The position numbers were made by a program, and so were the translations under genes. Positions 1 through 8,643 of a DNA stretch of 57,301 nt are shown here, piece after piece (within the stretch, counting starts at the first letter, position 1; every line of letters starts with the position of its first letter). A model generated the notes under the pieces. The model was not told the DNA's origin, did not search any database, and saw only the letters and a program-made list of their open reading frames with translations. Source of the stretch: an uncultured Verrucomicrobiota bacterium (GTDB lineage: Bacteria > Verrucomicrobiota > Verrucomicrobiia > Limisphaerales > UBA9464); NCBI GenBank assembly GCA_903910585.1, contig CAIWAH010000237.1, forward strand, positions 1-57,301, in the 5' to 3' direction.

Positions 1-182
1 CTGCCGGGCGTCCCCGGGCTGTTGGCGTTGGAAAAGAGACCGGCAAGAAAGCCGTTCATCCACGCCCGCTGTTCGGGCGTGAAGGGCGCATTGTCGGGCA
101 GGCACGGCACCGGCGTCATCAATGTCTCCCAGCCAGCGTTTAGGATGCCGCCGACGCCGTGAGGGCTGCTCATTGTCTTCAT
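1..182 (-). CDS. Diflavin reductase (CysJ-like sulfite reductase flavoprotein), N-terminal fragment
   Basis: Only the first 60 codons are in the window; the gene continues past the left edge. The visible protein has the stretch PFTPEQRAWMNGFLAGLFS, which is characteristic of the N-terminus of CysJ-like diflavin oxidoreductases that precede the flavodoxin domain and pass electrons from NADPH via FAD and FMN. Two in-frame ATGs (182 and 173) are possible starts; the second lies three codons downstream and neither has a clear ribosome binding site. Such flavoproteins serve sulfite or assimilatory nitrate/nitrite reductases, so a link with the nitrate transporter operon at 7.8-12.9 kb is conceivable, but the phosphatase gene lies between them. 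The catalytic domains are not visible, so the call rests on this N-terminal signature alone. Confidence 0.6.
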   Translation of the reverse strand, partial: MKTMSSPHGVGGILNAGWETLMTPVPCLPDNAPFTPEQRAWMNGFLAGLFSNANSPGTPG

Positions 183-387
183 TGCAACAATGAAACAGGA
201 GCATGGTGAAAGCCGCCGCATCCTCAGCGGCCTTCCAACCACCGTCGGGAGCGCAGGAGTTGGAGGTGTGAATTGGTGAACAGATGTCGAACAACGTCGG
301 CTGGGTGGCTGAATTTGTTCAGCGTGGTGATTCTTGCGTCGCAGATAGGGAGGCAAACAGGCGGCCTTGGAGACGGCCGCCCGCAAA

Positions 388-417
388 GGAAAAAGCGGAC
401 GGGGATTGCCCGTCCGC
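388..417 (-). terminator. Rho-independent terminator after the PhoD-type gene
   Basis: A perfect 9-bp stem (395-403 with 409-417, loop of 5 nt) is followed on the minus strand by five consecutive T residues (390-394). It lies 30 bp after the stop codon of the phosphatase gene. A second 7-bp hairpin (360-366 with 375-381) lies just beyond it. Confidence 0.75.
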
Positions 418-446
418 CTGTGGGAGTTGCCGGCTTTGGCTTCCGC

Positions 447-3400
447 TTATGGACGATGCAGCCGATAGAACTTGGTCTCGTCGACCGGCAGGCTGGCCAC
501 GTTTTCGTCGCCTTCCAGTTGGTGATCCACCGGGCGCCAGTCGGGAACTTCACCGAGGCTGGACGCCTCTTCCAGCCGGTGGCCGGCCAGGATGGCGCGC
601 CAGGCTAGGCGAACGAGGTTGCCGTTCCGCCGGACGGACAGCCTCGGGACGCCCGGGTCCAGCGTGAACTGGCTCACGACGGTCGGCGTGCGCAACAGCA
701 CATCAGACCCCATCGCGGACTGGGTGTAAGGCGCGATGCCGTATGTCGTGACCCGCAGTGCGTGGGATTCCGGCGCGATCTCGAACTCGGTCCACCCGTA
801 ACTGAACACCGCCATGGGCCCGCCCAGCTGGAAGCTGGCGATGAACGGCGCGTCGTCGAGCCCCACTGGCGAATAGCCGAGAGGCGTAACCTGGGCGTTG
901 AGCAACCCGCCGAGGGCTGCGTTTTTCTGAACTGGAGTGAGCAACGAATTGAAAGCGGCCAGATTCGGCAAGCCCAGGCCGCTCAGGAACTGGTCCAACA
1001 GAGATCCGGTCCCGACACTTACATCGGCGGCCAGTTCAAGGACCGTGGGACCGAACGGGGCGTCAAAGGCGACCGCACCGGTCACGACTTCGAACGCGGC
1101 GGTCGGAATCTGCGGCGCCAGCGGGCCGTTTTGGTAGGTGAGGTTGTTCACCACGGTTCCGTGGATGTCCGCGGCGATGAAGACGACGTTCCGCACCCTG
1201 CGTTCGTTGATGAACGACAGGAGCTCGGTGCGTTCCGCCGCGTAGCCTTCAAACCGGTCACCGGCCGCGATGACGCCGAGGTTCTGGATCGGTTCCGGAA
1301 CCAAGATGAACTTCCACTCGACCCCGGCCTCCTCGGCGGCGAGCAGGTCCGCTTTCAGCTCTTCCACCTGCGGGCGGCCGAGCATGGTGCGGCGCGGCAG
1401 GGGCTGGCCCGTGAGTGGATTGATGTCAAACGACTGGGCGATGAAGGCGCCCACTTGCAGCGGATTGGCCGGGTCGGCCGGTCCGTCGAGCTCCTTGTCA
1501 CGGAACGACCGGGCGTCGAGGATGAACACGGCGGCATCCCGGCCATAGCGCTGGGCCCGGTAGAGCTTGGGTTTGCCGTCGGTGCGGGGCGATTCCGGCG
1601 TGGTGTAGGTCGAATGGGCCATCGGGTTGAAGTCGAGGAACGCCTGGAGGCCGTCGCGATAAAGCTGAGAGTCGTTCACGAACGCCCCCGAGCTGTCGAA
1701 ACGAGCGTCGCTGCCGGCCGGCGCGCCGCCGGCGAAGTCATTGACGACCTCATGGTCGTCGATCGTGGCGAACACGGCGGTGCTGGCCCGCAGGTCAGCA
1801 AACGAAGCCAGCCCCAGCTGGCCGCCGAGAACTTCGTCATGCTTCAGTCGGAATTCTGCCAGCGTCTTGGCCCGGGGCAGATTGACCGCGGGCGACGGGT
1901 AGTCGGAATAGATCGTGTCGCCGAGGTTCACGAAGAAGTCCAACCGGCGGGCCGGCACATTCGCGATGGCGGGATACGGGGCGAGTTCGCCGCGGGAATC
2001 GCCGCTAACGCCGAACCGGAGCCCGGCGAAGGTGCCAGGCGCCGCCGCGGTCTTGAATGTGCCGTAACCGACGCTGCCGGCGGCGTCCGTGACCCGGTAG
2101 TGATACAAGGTCGCGGGCGCGAGGCCGCTCACGGCCACCTTTACCGGCACCACCGGATTGGTGACGGCGGCAGTCGCTTGGGTGGCAACTTCGGCGAAGT
2201 CACGCAGTGCGGAGACCTCGAACCGGGCCGGGCCAACCGCCGTGCTGCGCGCCCACAGGACCGCGGAGCTGGCATTGACTTCACCGGCGGCGACGCCATT
2301 CGGCAACGTGGTGGCCTGCGGCGCATGGCCGGCGAGGTCCGCACCGGCGGCACCCCGTGAGAAAATGGCCTGAACCTCCGCTGCGCCAAGGGCACGGCGC
2401 CAGACCGCGACATCGTCAATTGCGGCGTCACGGATGCCGACCGCGCCGTTGTCGGTGTAGGCGCCCAGGCCATCCTGCCCGATGTTCAGTGCCAACCCGG
2501 CGGGAGTGTCGATGGAATCAAGGCCGGAGGTGATTTCGTTGGTGGAAACCGCACTCCCGTCGAGGTAAGTGACCGCGCCGTCCTGGCGGTCGAACACGCT
2601 GACAACGTGGTGCCATTGGCCATCGCTCAGCGTGCCAGCCGGACCGTCATAATCCTTCCGAGTGCGGGCGCCGGGGTCGCCGTCACCCAAGTTCCATTGC
2701 AGGCGGCCGTTGCCGGCTGTCGCGATGACCCAGCCCTGATTGCCACCACTGCGCCAGTCCTTGTTGCCAACCAGCACGGGGTCGCCGGTCCAGTTGGTGA
2801 AGCGGGTCCAGAACGAAACCGAAAAGTCGGTGTCCATGCCAAATTGCAGGTCTGCCGGAGCGCCCAGCGTAACGTAATTGAAGGAAGTGCCTTCCTTCAG
2901 TGAGGTCACCGAGATGGCCTTTCCGTGGCGGCCCTCCACAAAGCGGGCATTGCCAATCCGCGTGCCGTGATTGCCGCGGCCCGACCGATCCCAGAAGTCG
3001 CCGTCGAAAGGCAGCCACGCGACGAGATCCTCGTTGAGGCCGCGCTGCTGGACGTTTGCGCCGAACATGCCCCGGAGGCGGATGGCACGGATTTCCTCCG
3101 GAGTGATCGCCCGACGCCAGATGGCGACGTCGTCGATCGTGCCGTCTTCCATGACCACCGTGCCATTGTCCGTGTAGGTGCCGGTGCCGTCCTGGCCGAT
3201 GTTGGTGGGCAGTCCCGGACTGATCGTCGTGCCGGTGGTCGGCAGCAACTGCCGGTTCATTTCGAGGCCATCAAGAAAGGCGACCGCCTCACCGCCGCGT
3301 TGGAACGTCACGGCAACATGGTGCCAGCGCCCGTCACTGATCAGCCCCGGACTGCTGTCGTAGTCGCGGCGCTCGCCAACCTGCTCGGTGAAGTTCCATT

Positions 3401-5051
3401 GGAAGCGCCCGTCCGCACCGGTGGCCAACGCGTAGCCGATGTTGCCTCCGCTGCTCCAGTTCTTGTTGGCGATGAAGACGGGATCCCGAAGCCAGTTGGA
3501 GAACTTGACCCAGAACGAGAACGAAAAGTCGGCATCCACGCTGAATTCCAGATCTGCCGCCTGGCCGAGGGTCACGAAGTTGAATTCGTTGAGGGCGCTG
3601 CGCTGCGAAAACCGGAGCGCCTTGCCGCCGATCATCCCCTCGACCAGCGTCGGATTGCCCACGGGCGTCCCGTGATTGCCACGGCCGGAGCTGTCCTGGT
3701 AGTCCGCATCAAAGGTCAGGTGGGCAACCAGTCCCTGGCGGATGTCGTTGACGATGGTGAGATTGACTTCGGCGGTCGTGACGGACTGGCCGTTGCCGGC
3801 ACCGATGCGAACGGAGTATTTCCCACCATCGGCCGCCTTGACGCGCGCGAGCGTGAAGGTATCGGCGGTGGCATCGGGAATGACGTTGCCGTCTTTGAGC
3901 CATTGGTAGGTCAACGGGGCGACACCGGCTGCGCGAACCTTGAACGAAGCGCGGGCGCCAATCGCCGCTGAAAGGCCCAGCGGTGGCTCAATGATGGTCG
4001 GGGGCTGAGTCACGTCCACCGCGACGTCGGCGGGATTGCTCGCGATGGTTGTGACTCCGTTGCCCACGCGACAGACGTAGGTGCCGGCCTGCGCCGCCTG
4101 GATGTTGGCGAGACTGAGGATGGCATTGGTTCCACCCGGGACCGGCTGGTCGTTGCGCAGCCATTCGAAGGTGAACGGCGACGAGCCGCGGGGCAGCACG
4201 CGCAGGGTCACGTTTTCACCGGCGACGGCGTTCTGTGATTCCGGGTGTTTGGTCAGCGTCGGCGCTTCGGGCGTCGAGGTAATGGAAACGAGATTCTGGC
4301 CCGCCTTGCCGGCGTTGTAGATGGCCACCGCCTCGGTCGCGGTGATGACCCGTCGCCAGATCCCGACATCGTCCACCATCAGGTCGTTGATCTCCACGCT
4401 GCCACCGTCGGTGTAGCGCCCGGTGCCGTCCTGACCGATGTTCACGGCTTGGCCGGCCGGGGTGTCGAGGTTGTTCGGACTGGCAGATACATCCCGTTCA
4501 TCAACCACCACGCCGTCGAGATAGGTCACCACTTCGCCGGCACGGAGCACGGTCATCACCACGTGGTGCCATTGGCCATTGTTCAGGGTGCTTGCCGGGC
4601 CGTCGTAATCCTTCCGCTGGCCGGGAGCGCCGCCGTAATTCCACTGGAGCCGGCCGTCGGTGCCGGTAGCGATCATCCACCCCTGATACTGACCGCTGAG
4701 CCAGTCCTTGTTGGAGATGAACGGGGGATCGAAGATGAAGTCGCTGAACTTCACCCAGAGGCTGATCGTGAAGTCCGTGTCGGTGCCAAAGTTGAGGTCG
4801 GCCGGCGCCCCCAAGGTGACGTAATTGAAGGCGCTTCCGTCCTTCTTGAAGGACAGCGTCGCCGCGCCGGCGCCCACTGCACCGGCGCCAAAGCCGACCG
4901 TGCCCACGGCGGTCCCGTGGTGGGCCTTTCCGGAGGAGTCTTCGAGGGTGTTGTCAAAGGTCAGGTGGGTCACCAACTGGTCGGTGATCGCCGCCTGTCC
5001 GGCACCCACCAGCAAGCTGGCGAGCACCGTGGTCAGGGCATAAGTTTTCAT
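447..5051 (-). CDS. Secreted multidomain PhoD-type phosphatase with three LamG and two Ig-like domains
   Basis: A 1534-residue protein with a signal peptide (about residues 1-20, cleaved near GAGQA). It contains a LamG/concanavalin-type domain (~26-250), two Ig-like domains (~258-345 and ~350-432), two more LamG domains (~438-660 and ~675-900), a fibronectin/PAP-N-like segment (~905-1000) and a PhoD-like metallophosphatase (~1010-1430). Metal-site motifs are visible: GDSRGE (~1014), NLGDTIYSDYPSP (~1045), IDDHEVVNDF (~1098) and AADIHG (~1295). PhoD enzymes hydrolyse phosphodiesters or monoesters outside the cytoplasm; the LamG and Ig units probably bind glycans or the cell surface (inference). 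The C-terminal ~70 residues resemble the short beta-domain found at the ends of many verrucomicrobial secreted proteins. Each LamG repeat has the same DSSGxxxHGTxxG opening, so they probably arose by internal duplication. A terminator follows at 388-417. Confidence 0.85.
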   Translation of the reverse strand: MKTYALTTVLASLLVGAGQAAITDQLVTHLTFDNTLEDSSGKAHHGTAVGTVGFGAGAVGAGAATLSFKKDGSAFNYVTLGAPADLNFGTDTDFTISLWVKFSDFIFDPPFISNKDWLSGQYQGWMIATGTDGRLQWNYGGAPGQRKDYDGPASTLNNGQWHHVVMTVLRAGEVVTYLDGVVVDERDVSASPNNLDTPAGQAVNIGQDGTGRYTDGGSVEINDLMVDDVGIWRRVITATEAVAIYNAGKAGQNLVSITSTPEAPTLTKHPESQNAVAGENVTLRVLPRGSSPFTFEWLRNDQPVPGGTNAILSLANIQAAQAGTYVCRVGNGVTTIASNPADVAVDVTQPPTIIEPPLGLSAAIGARASFKVRAAGVAPLTYQWLKDGNVIPDATADTFTLARVKAADGGKYSVRIGAGNGQSVTTAEVNLTIVNDIRQGLVAHLTFDADYQDSSGRGNHGTPVGNPTLVEGMIGGKALRFSQRSALNEFNFVTLGQAADLEFSVDADFSFSFWVKFSNWLRDPVFIANKNWSSGGNIGYALATGADGRFQWNFTEQVGERRDYDSSPGLISDGRWHHVAVTFQRGGEAVAFLDGLEMNRQLLPTTGTTISPGLPTNIGQDGTGTYTDNGTVVMEDGTIDDVAIWRRAITPEEIRAIRLRGMFGANVQQRGLNEDLVAWLPFDGDFWDRSGRGNHGTRIGNARFVEGRHGKAISVTSLKEGTSFNYVTLGAPADLQFGMDTDFSVSFWTRFTNWTGDPVLVGNKDWRSGGNQGWVIATAGNGRLQWNLGDGDPGARTRKDYDGPAGTLSDGQWHHVVSVFDRQDGAVTYLDGSAVSTNEITSGLDSIDTPAGLALNIGQDGLGAYTDNGAVGIRDAAIDDVAVWRRALGAAEVQAIFSRGAAGADLAGHAPQATTLPNGVAAGEVNASSAVLWARSTAVGPARFEVSALRDFAEVATQATAAVTNPVVPVKVAVSGLAPATLYHYRVTDAAGSVGYGTFKTAAAPGTFAGLRFGVSGDSRGELAPYPAIANVPARRLDFFVNLGDTIYSDYPSPAVNLPRAKTLAEFRLKHDEVLGGQLGLASFADLRASTAVFATIDDHEVVNDFAGGAPAGSDARFDSSGAFVNDSQLYRDGLQAFLDFNPMAHSTYTTPESPRTDGKPKLYRAQRYGRDAAVFILDARSFRDKELDGPADPANPLQVGAFIAQSFDINPLTGQPLPRRTMLGRPQVEELKADLLAAEEAGVEWKFILVPEPIQNLGVIAAGDRFEGYAAERTELLSFINERRVRNVVFIAADIHGTVVNNLTYQNGPLAPQIPTAAFEVVTGAVAFDAPFGPTVLELAADVSVGTGSLLDQFLSGLGLPNLAAFNSLLTPVQKNAALGGLLNAQVTPLGYSPVGLDDAPFIASFQLGGPMAVFSYGWTEFEIAPESHALRVTTYGIAPYTQSAMGSDVLLRTPTVVSQFTLDPGVPRLSVRRNGNLVRLAWRAILAGHRLEEASSLGEVPDWRPVDHQLEGDENVASLPVDETKFYRLHRP

Positions 5052-5083
5052 GTCAGGTTTGCTGGGATGATGGGGGAAAGCGG

Positions 5084-5986
5084 TCAGCGCGGGGATTCAT
5101 TCGGGACTTCTCCGGAATACCACCGGTAGTCCACGCCGCGGGAATGGCGGATGGACGAGACGTTGCCGGGCACCCAGAGCGTCGCGCACTGGCGGTTGTG
5201 CCGAAACCATTCGAATTCCATTTTCTTGCCCGGGTAGAAACCGGCGAGGCGGTATTTCCACTGGGTCAGGCATTCCTGATAGCCGGGGAAGACGCCAAGG
5301 CTGTCTTCGGGACCTTCCATCCTCTGTTCCGCGGAGTCCTGCGCGAAGACAGTCGTCTGTGGACTGGCCATGCCGGAGAGCTTGCGGGCGCGCTCGGGAT
5401 CTGCGGTCAGCGGGTTGGGCGGCTCAAGCGCCACGAAACGGTTGATGCCGTAACTGGAGTTCAGCCAGAACTCGTGCGGATAAGCCAAGCCGGTCTCCCG
5501 CCACTCATCCACGATCTTGGCGGACGGACAACGGAACGTGCGTTTGGTGCCAGCGAAGTAGCTGATGTAAGCCACGCCCCAGTAGGCAATCTGGGCGTGA
5601 TTCGGATTCGCCAGGTCCAGCAGTTCCTTGTGCTGCGGCGTCAGCGTCCACTGGCCATGGTTGGGCACCTGCGCACGCCGGCCGGGGTCGAGGTAGTGGT
5701 GAAAGGCGTCCGCGTTGTCCTGGGCATACATCGTCGTGCCCAGGGAAACCTGGCGGAGGTTGTTGATGCAGGCGGCGTGACGCCCCTTTTCCTTGGCCTT
5801 GGCCAAAGCCGGCAGCAGCAATCCGGCGAGGATCGCGATTACGGCAATCACCACCAGCAATTCAATCAGCGTGAACCCGCCCGCAAGGCGGACTGCCTGG
5901 CGGGGCGGGGCGGAGAAATGCGGCACGGCAGAAGTCAAACCCTGCCCGGGTGGCAACTTGGGTGCCCCGGCGTCACGAATCGGCAA
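5084..5986 (-). CDS. Pseudopilin-like protein (prepilin-type N-terminal methylation domain)
   Basis: The protein contains the class III signal [20 protein letters not shown] followed by a hydrophobic helix and the [22 protein letters not shown] region typical of the very abundant verrucomicrobial and planctomycetal single-gene pseudopilins. The Gly before Phe is the expected prepilin peptidase cleavage site. The first in-frame start is a TTG at 5986; a GTG at 5926 would give a shorter leader of 17 residues and is equally plausible. The globular part (~240 residues) contains a [10 protein letters not shown] segment shared with the shorter paralogue at 46467. Such proteins are exported by the type IV pilus/type II secretion apparatus; function is unknown. 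It is downstream of the porin and a terminator, so is probably a separate transcript. Confidence 0.8.
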   Translation of the reverse strand: MPIRDAGAPKLPPGQGLTSAVPHFSAPPRQAVRLAGGFTLIELLVVIAVIAILAGLLLPALAKAKEKGRHAACINNLRQVSLGTTMYAQDNADAFHHYLDPGRRAQVPNHGQWTLTPQHKELLDLANPNHAQIAYWGVAYISYFAGTKRTFRCPSAKIVDEWRETGLAYPHEFWLNSSYGINRFVALEPPNPLTADPERARKLSGMASPQTTVFAQDSAEQRMEGPEDSLGVFPGYQECLTQWKYRLAGFYPGKKMEFEWFRHNRQCATLWVPGNVSSIRHSRGVDYRWYSGEVPNESPR

Positions 5987-6049
5987 CGTGTGGGTCTCCC
6001 CCCAGCGTCGCGGGAGTTACGATCCAAAAAAAACGGGCAGCAATCGGCA

Positions 6050-6094
6050 ATGGAACAAAACACCCGCCGCGGATTCTCTCCGGGGCGGGCGTGT
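6050..6094 (-). terminator. Terminator-like hairpin after the porin gene
   Basis: GC-rich arms (6061-6072 with 6080-6093, with a small bulge) form a stable hairpin. On the minus strand it is followed by TGTTTTGTTCC. It lies about 40 bp after the porin stop codon, so it probably ends the nitrate-uptake transcript. Confidence 0.55.
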
Positions 6095-6134
6095 GCGCTT
6101 TTGACCATCCTGAGCAGTCCCCCATGGGCACGGT

Positions 6135-7730
6135 TCAGAAATTGAGCTGAGCTTGAAGATAGCCGTAATCGGCGTCCTGCGATCCCACCCGGGCCAGGGA
6201 GTCCTGCACGTAGTCGCCCACGAAGTAGCGGGAGTAGTTCGCCTCCAGCGTCAGGTTCTTGTGGACGCGATAGTTGAGCGTGATGTCCACCTCGGTGCCC
6301 GCAAAGCTGCCGGCGTCCGGATTGATGCCATAACGTGTCCCGCGGACGGCGACCGGCAGGTAGTTGACCCGCTGCGAACCGGCGGCCCCGACCGCTCCGC
6401 CCCGGGGCAGACCGGCGACGTTGTAGAAGGCGTCATTGACCGTCGCGAGGAACTTGGCGTGCCCGTCCACCTGCAGCCGGATGCGGGGAGTCAGCATGAT
6501 GGAACTTTGCAGGCGCAGGTTGTGGATGTTCTGGAGCGACGTGAAGTCGGCATAGCCGTAGAAGAGATGGCCCGTGGGGTAGAGGTGGACGAAGGTGTTG
6601 TGATCTCCATCAAGCGGATCGTCATCGCCCGAGGCGTGGCTGTATTCAAAGCCGAGCCGGGGGGTGAAGGCGCTCTCCTTCCACGTGTAACCCGCCGCGC
6701 CGATGACGGCGTAGGCGCTGTGGTCCTCGCGCACGGCAAAGGCACCCTGATTGCGGAAATCGCGGAAGTTGCCGAACTGGTAATAGGCCTGCAGGCCGAA
6801 ATCCACGTTCTGCCAGTCATTCGTCGAGCTCTTCAGGTAGGTGCCCACCGTATAGATGTCCTGGGCGGCCGGCGGCCGGAACGGCGCGGGCACCGTCCCC
6901 AGATAACCGGCCGTGGCATCCTTGCCGACGTTGCGGGACAGGAAATAGAACTCGCTCCAGAGCTTAGGGATCTTCTTGGTGGAGAACTGGAGCCCGGAGA
7001 AGGCTTCGTCCTCGTTCCACTCGTTGAAGTGTTCGTCGCGCGGCGCCACCAGGTAGCTGCCCCAGGCATCAAAGGCCCCGACCGAAGTCTGGTAACGGAC
7101 GCGCACGGCGTCCCATTGCCGCTGGATGTTGTTCCACGCCAGCGGACCGACGATGCGCTGTTCGCCGAGGATGATCTCCTGGCGACCGACCTTCACCGAG
7201 ACGGGAAACTCCTTGTGGTTGCCGATCACCACATAGGCCTGCTGGAGGTCAAAGGGTCCGTCCTGTTCGGCACTTACCCCGGTGCCCAGCGGCCCGGCGC
7301 CCGTCACCAGCGTGGGGTCCGTCGCGGAGAAGTTGATGGTGCCATTGCCGGAACCGGAGCGTTCGTCGCTGGCGACGGAACTGTGACGTCCCTGCACGAA
7401 CACCTCGAACCACTTCCCCGTGTAGCCGACCCGCGGCAGCACGCGGGTGAACAGGTAGTTGTTGTCGTTGTCCACGTCGGTCCGGAAGTCGGCAATGGAG
7501 CCGGGACCGGTGAAGCCGCCGTTCTGCTTCACCTCGTAACGGCCCCAGTAGAGGACGCCGATGTTCCAGGCGTTCATGTAGGGGTCGTCGGCCCGGAAGT
7601 ATTCGTTGAGCCAGCCGGGCGACGGTGCCACCGGACTGGAGATGCCCCAGTCGCCGGCAAGGGCGCCCGGGAGCCCGGCCGCGAGCGCGGCCACGCTGAG
7701 GGAGAGGACGTTGGTGCTGATCGGTTTCAT
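6135..7730 (-). CDS. Outer-membrane porin of the alginate-export (Alginate_exp) type
   Basis: A 531-residue protein starting at ATG 7730 with a signal peptide (SLSVAALAAGLPGALAG). The mature part is an outer-membrane beta-barrel: alternating aromatic/polar strands such as RLQVDGHAKFLATVND, NLTLEANYSRYFVGDYVQD, and a terminal strand ending YGYLQAQLNF with the C-terminal Phe of outer-membrane proteins. A segment VKVGRQEIILGEQRIVGPLAW matches the RQE..LG..R(L/I)VG motif of the AlgE-like Alginate_exp family. It is the last gene of the nitrate-type ABC transporter run, 92 bp after nrtD, so a role in letting the transported anion across the outer membrane is inferred. Alginate itself is not implied: no alginate genes are nearby. 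Confidence 0.75.
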   Translation of the reverse strand: MKPISTNVLSLSVAALAAGLPGALAGDWGISSPVAPSPGWLNEYFRADDPYMNAWNIGVLYWGRYEVKQNGGFTGPGSIADFRTDVDNDNNYLFTRVLPRVGYTGKWFEVFVQGRHSSVASDERSGSGNGTINFSATDPTLVTGAGPLGTGVSAEQDGPFDLQQAYVVIGNHKEFPVSVKVGRQEIILGEQRIVGPLAWNNIQRQWDAVRVRYQTSVGAFDAWGSYLVAPRDEHFNEWNEDEAFSGLQFSTKKIPKLWSEFYFLSRNVGKDATAGYLGTVPAPFRPPAAQDIYTVGTYLKSSTNDWQNVDFGLQAYYQFGNFRDFRNQGAFAVREDHSAYAVIGAAGYTWKESAFTPRLGFEYSHASGDDDPLDGDHNTFVHLYPTGHLFYGYADFTSLQNIHNLRLQSSIMLTPRIRLQVDGHAKFLATVNDAFYNVAGLPRGGAVGAAGSQRVNYLPVAVRGTRYGINPDAGSFAGTEVDITLNYRVHKNLTLEANYSRYFVGDYVQDSLARVGSQDADYGYLQAQLNF

Positions 7731-7821
7731 GGTTGGATTGTCGTGCTGAAGAAAGTGAAACCCGTCCGGCCGGCGGCCGGCCTTGACCCAGGTCACGGTC
7801 TGCGGTCGGTCGCACCCGGCA

Positions 7822-8625
7822 TCAGGCCGGACCGGCCTTGGGCCGACGGCGGTGCGCATGGACCTCCAGGAATTCGATCAGGCGCTCCCGCAGCGGGTAA
7901 TAGTCCGGGTGCTCCATCACCGCCTTGCGGTCACGGGGCCGGGGAAACTTCACCTCGACGATGTCGCCGACCTCGGCTTCGGGACCGTCGGTCATGCACA
8001 CCACGCGGTCGCTGAGGTAGAGCGCCTCGTCCACATCGTGGGTCACCATCAGCGCCGTGATGCGGTTCTTGCGCCAAAGTTCGAGCAACACGCCCTGCAG
8101 TTAGTAACGGGTCAGCGAATCGAGCATCCCAAACGGCTCGTCCAGCAGCAGCATCTTCGGCTTCAGCGCAAAGGCGCGGGCGATGCCCACGCGCTGACGC
8201 ATGCCCTGGCTGAGTTCCGCCGGACGCTTGTGCATCGCGTCGGCCAGGCCGACGACGCTCAGGTAATACTCGGCGATCTGTTCCCGCTCATGTTTCGGCG
8301 CGGTAAAGAACACCTGATTGATGCCCAGCATCACGTTCTCGAAGGCCGTCAGCCACGGGAGCAGCGACGGCGACTGGAACACCACGCCCCGGTCCGGCCC
8401 CGGCCCAGCCAGCTCCCGGCCGGCGAGAATGATGCCGCCGTCGGTGATGCCATTGAGCCCGGCCACCATCGAGAGCACCGTGGATTTGCCGCAGCCGGAA
8501 TGCCCGATGAGCGTCACAAACTCGCCCTCGGTGAGCCGCAGATTGAAGTCCTTCACGATGATCGCCGGCCCCTTGGGCGACGGATAGATCTTCGTCAGGT
8601 TGAACAGCTCGCAGTAGGCGCTCAT
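7822..8625 (-). pseudogene. nrtD: Nitrate-type ABC transporter ATPase (NrtD-like) interrupted by an in-frame stop
   Basis: Reads as one 267-residue ABC ATPase if the TAA at 8101-8103 is ignored. The first part (175 codons from ATG 8625) has the Walker [10 protein letters not shown], the Q-loop region [11 protein letters not shown], the signature [14 protein letters not shown] and Walker [10 protein letters not shown], ending DSLTRY then stop. The same frame resumes with [12 protein letters not shown] and the H-loop [12 protein letters not shown]. Relatives have Glu at the stop position (LTRYELQ), so a single G-to-T change of GAA to TAA explains it. A GTG at 8091 could in principle restart the second part. 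As written, the product lacks the switch His. The gene lies 18 bp after nrtC. It may be a real pseudogene, a readthrough case, or a sequence error. Confidence 0.8.
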
Positions 8626-8643
8626 GAAATTGGGGAACAGGCT

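Noticed and set aside
5144..6145. Plus-strand open frame opposite the pseudopilin gene at 5084-5986
   Set aside because: Its sequence is repetitive Arg/Gly/Val shadow coding; the opposite strand has a complete prepilin signal.
7822..8091. Independent small gene starting at GTG 8091
   Set aside because: It is the continuation of the nrtD frame after a single stop codon; kept as part of the pseudogene.
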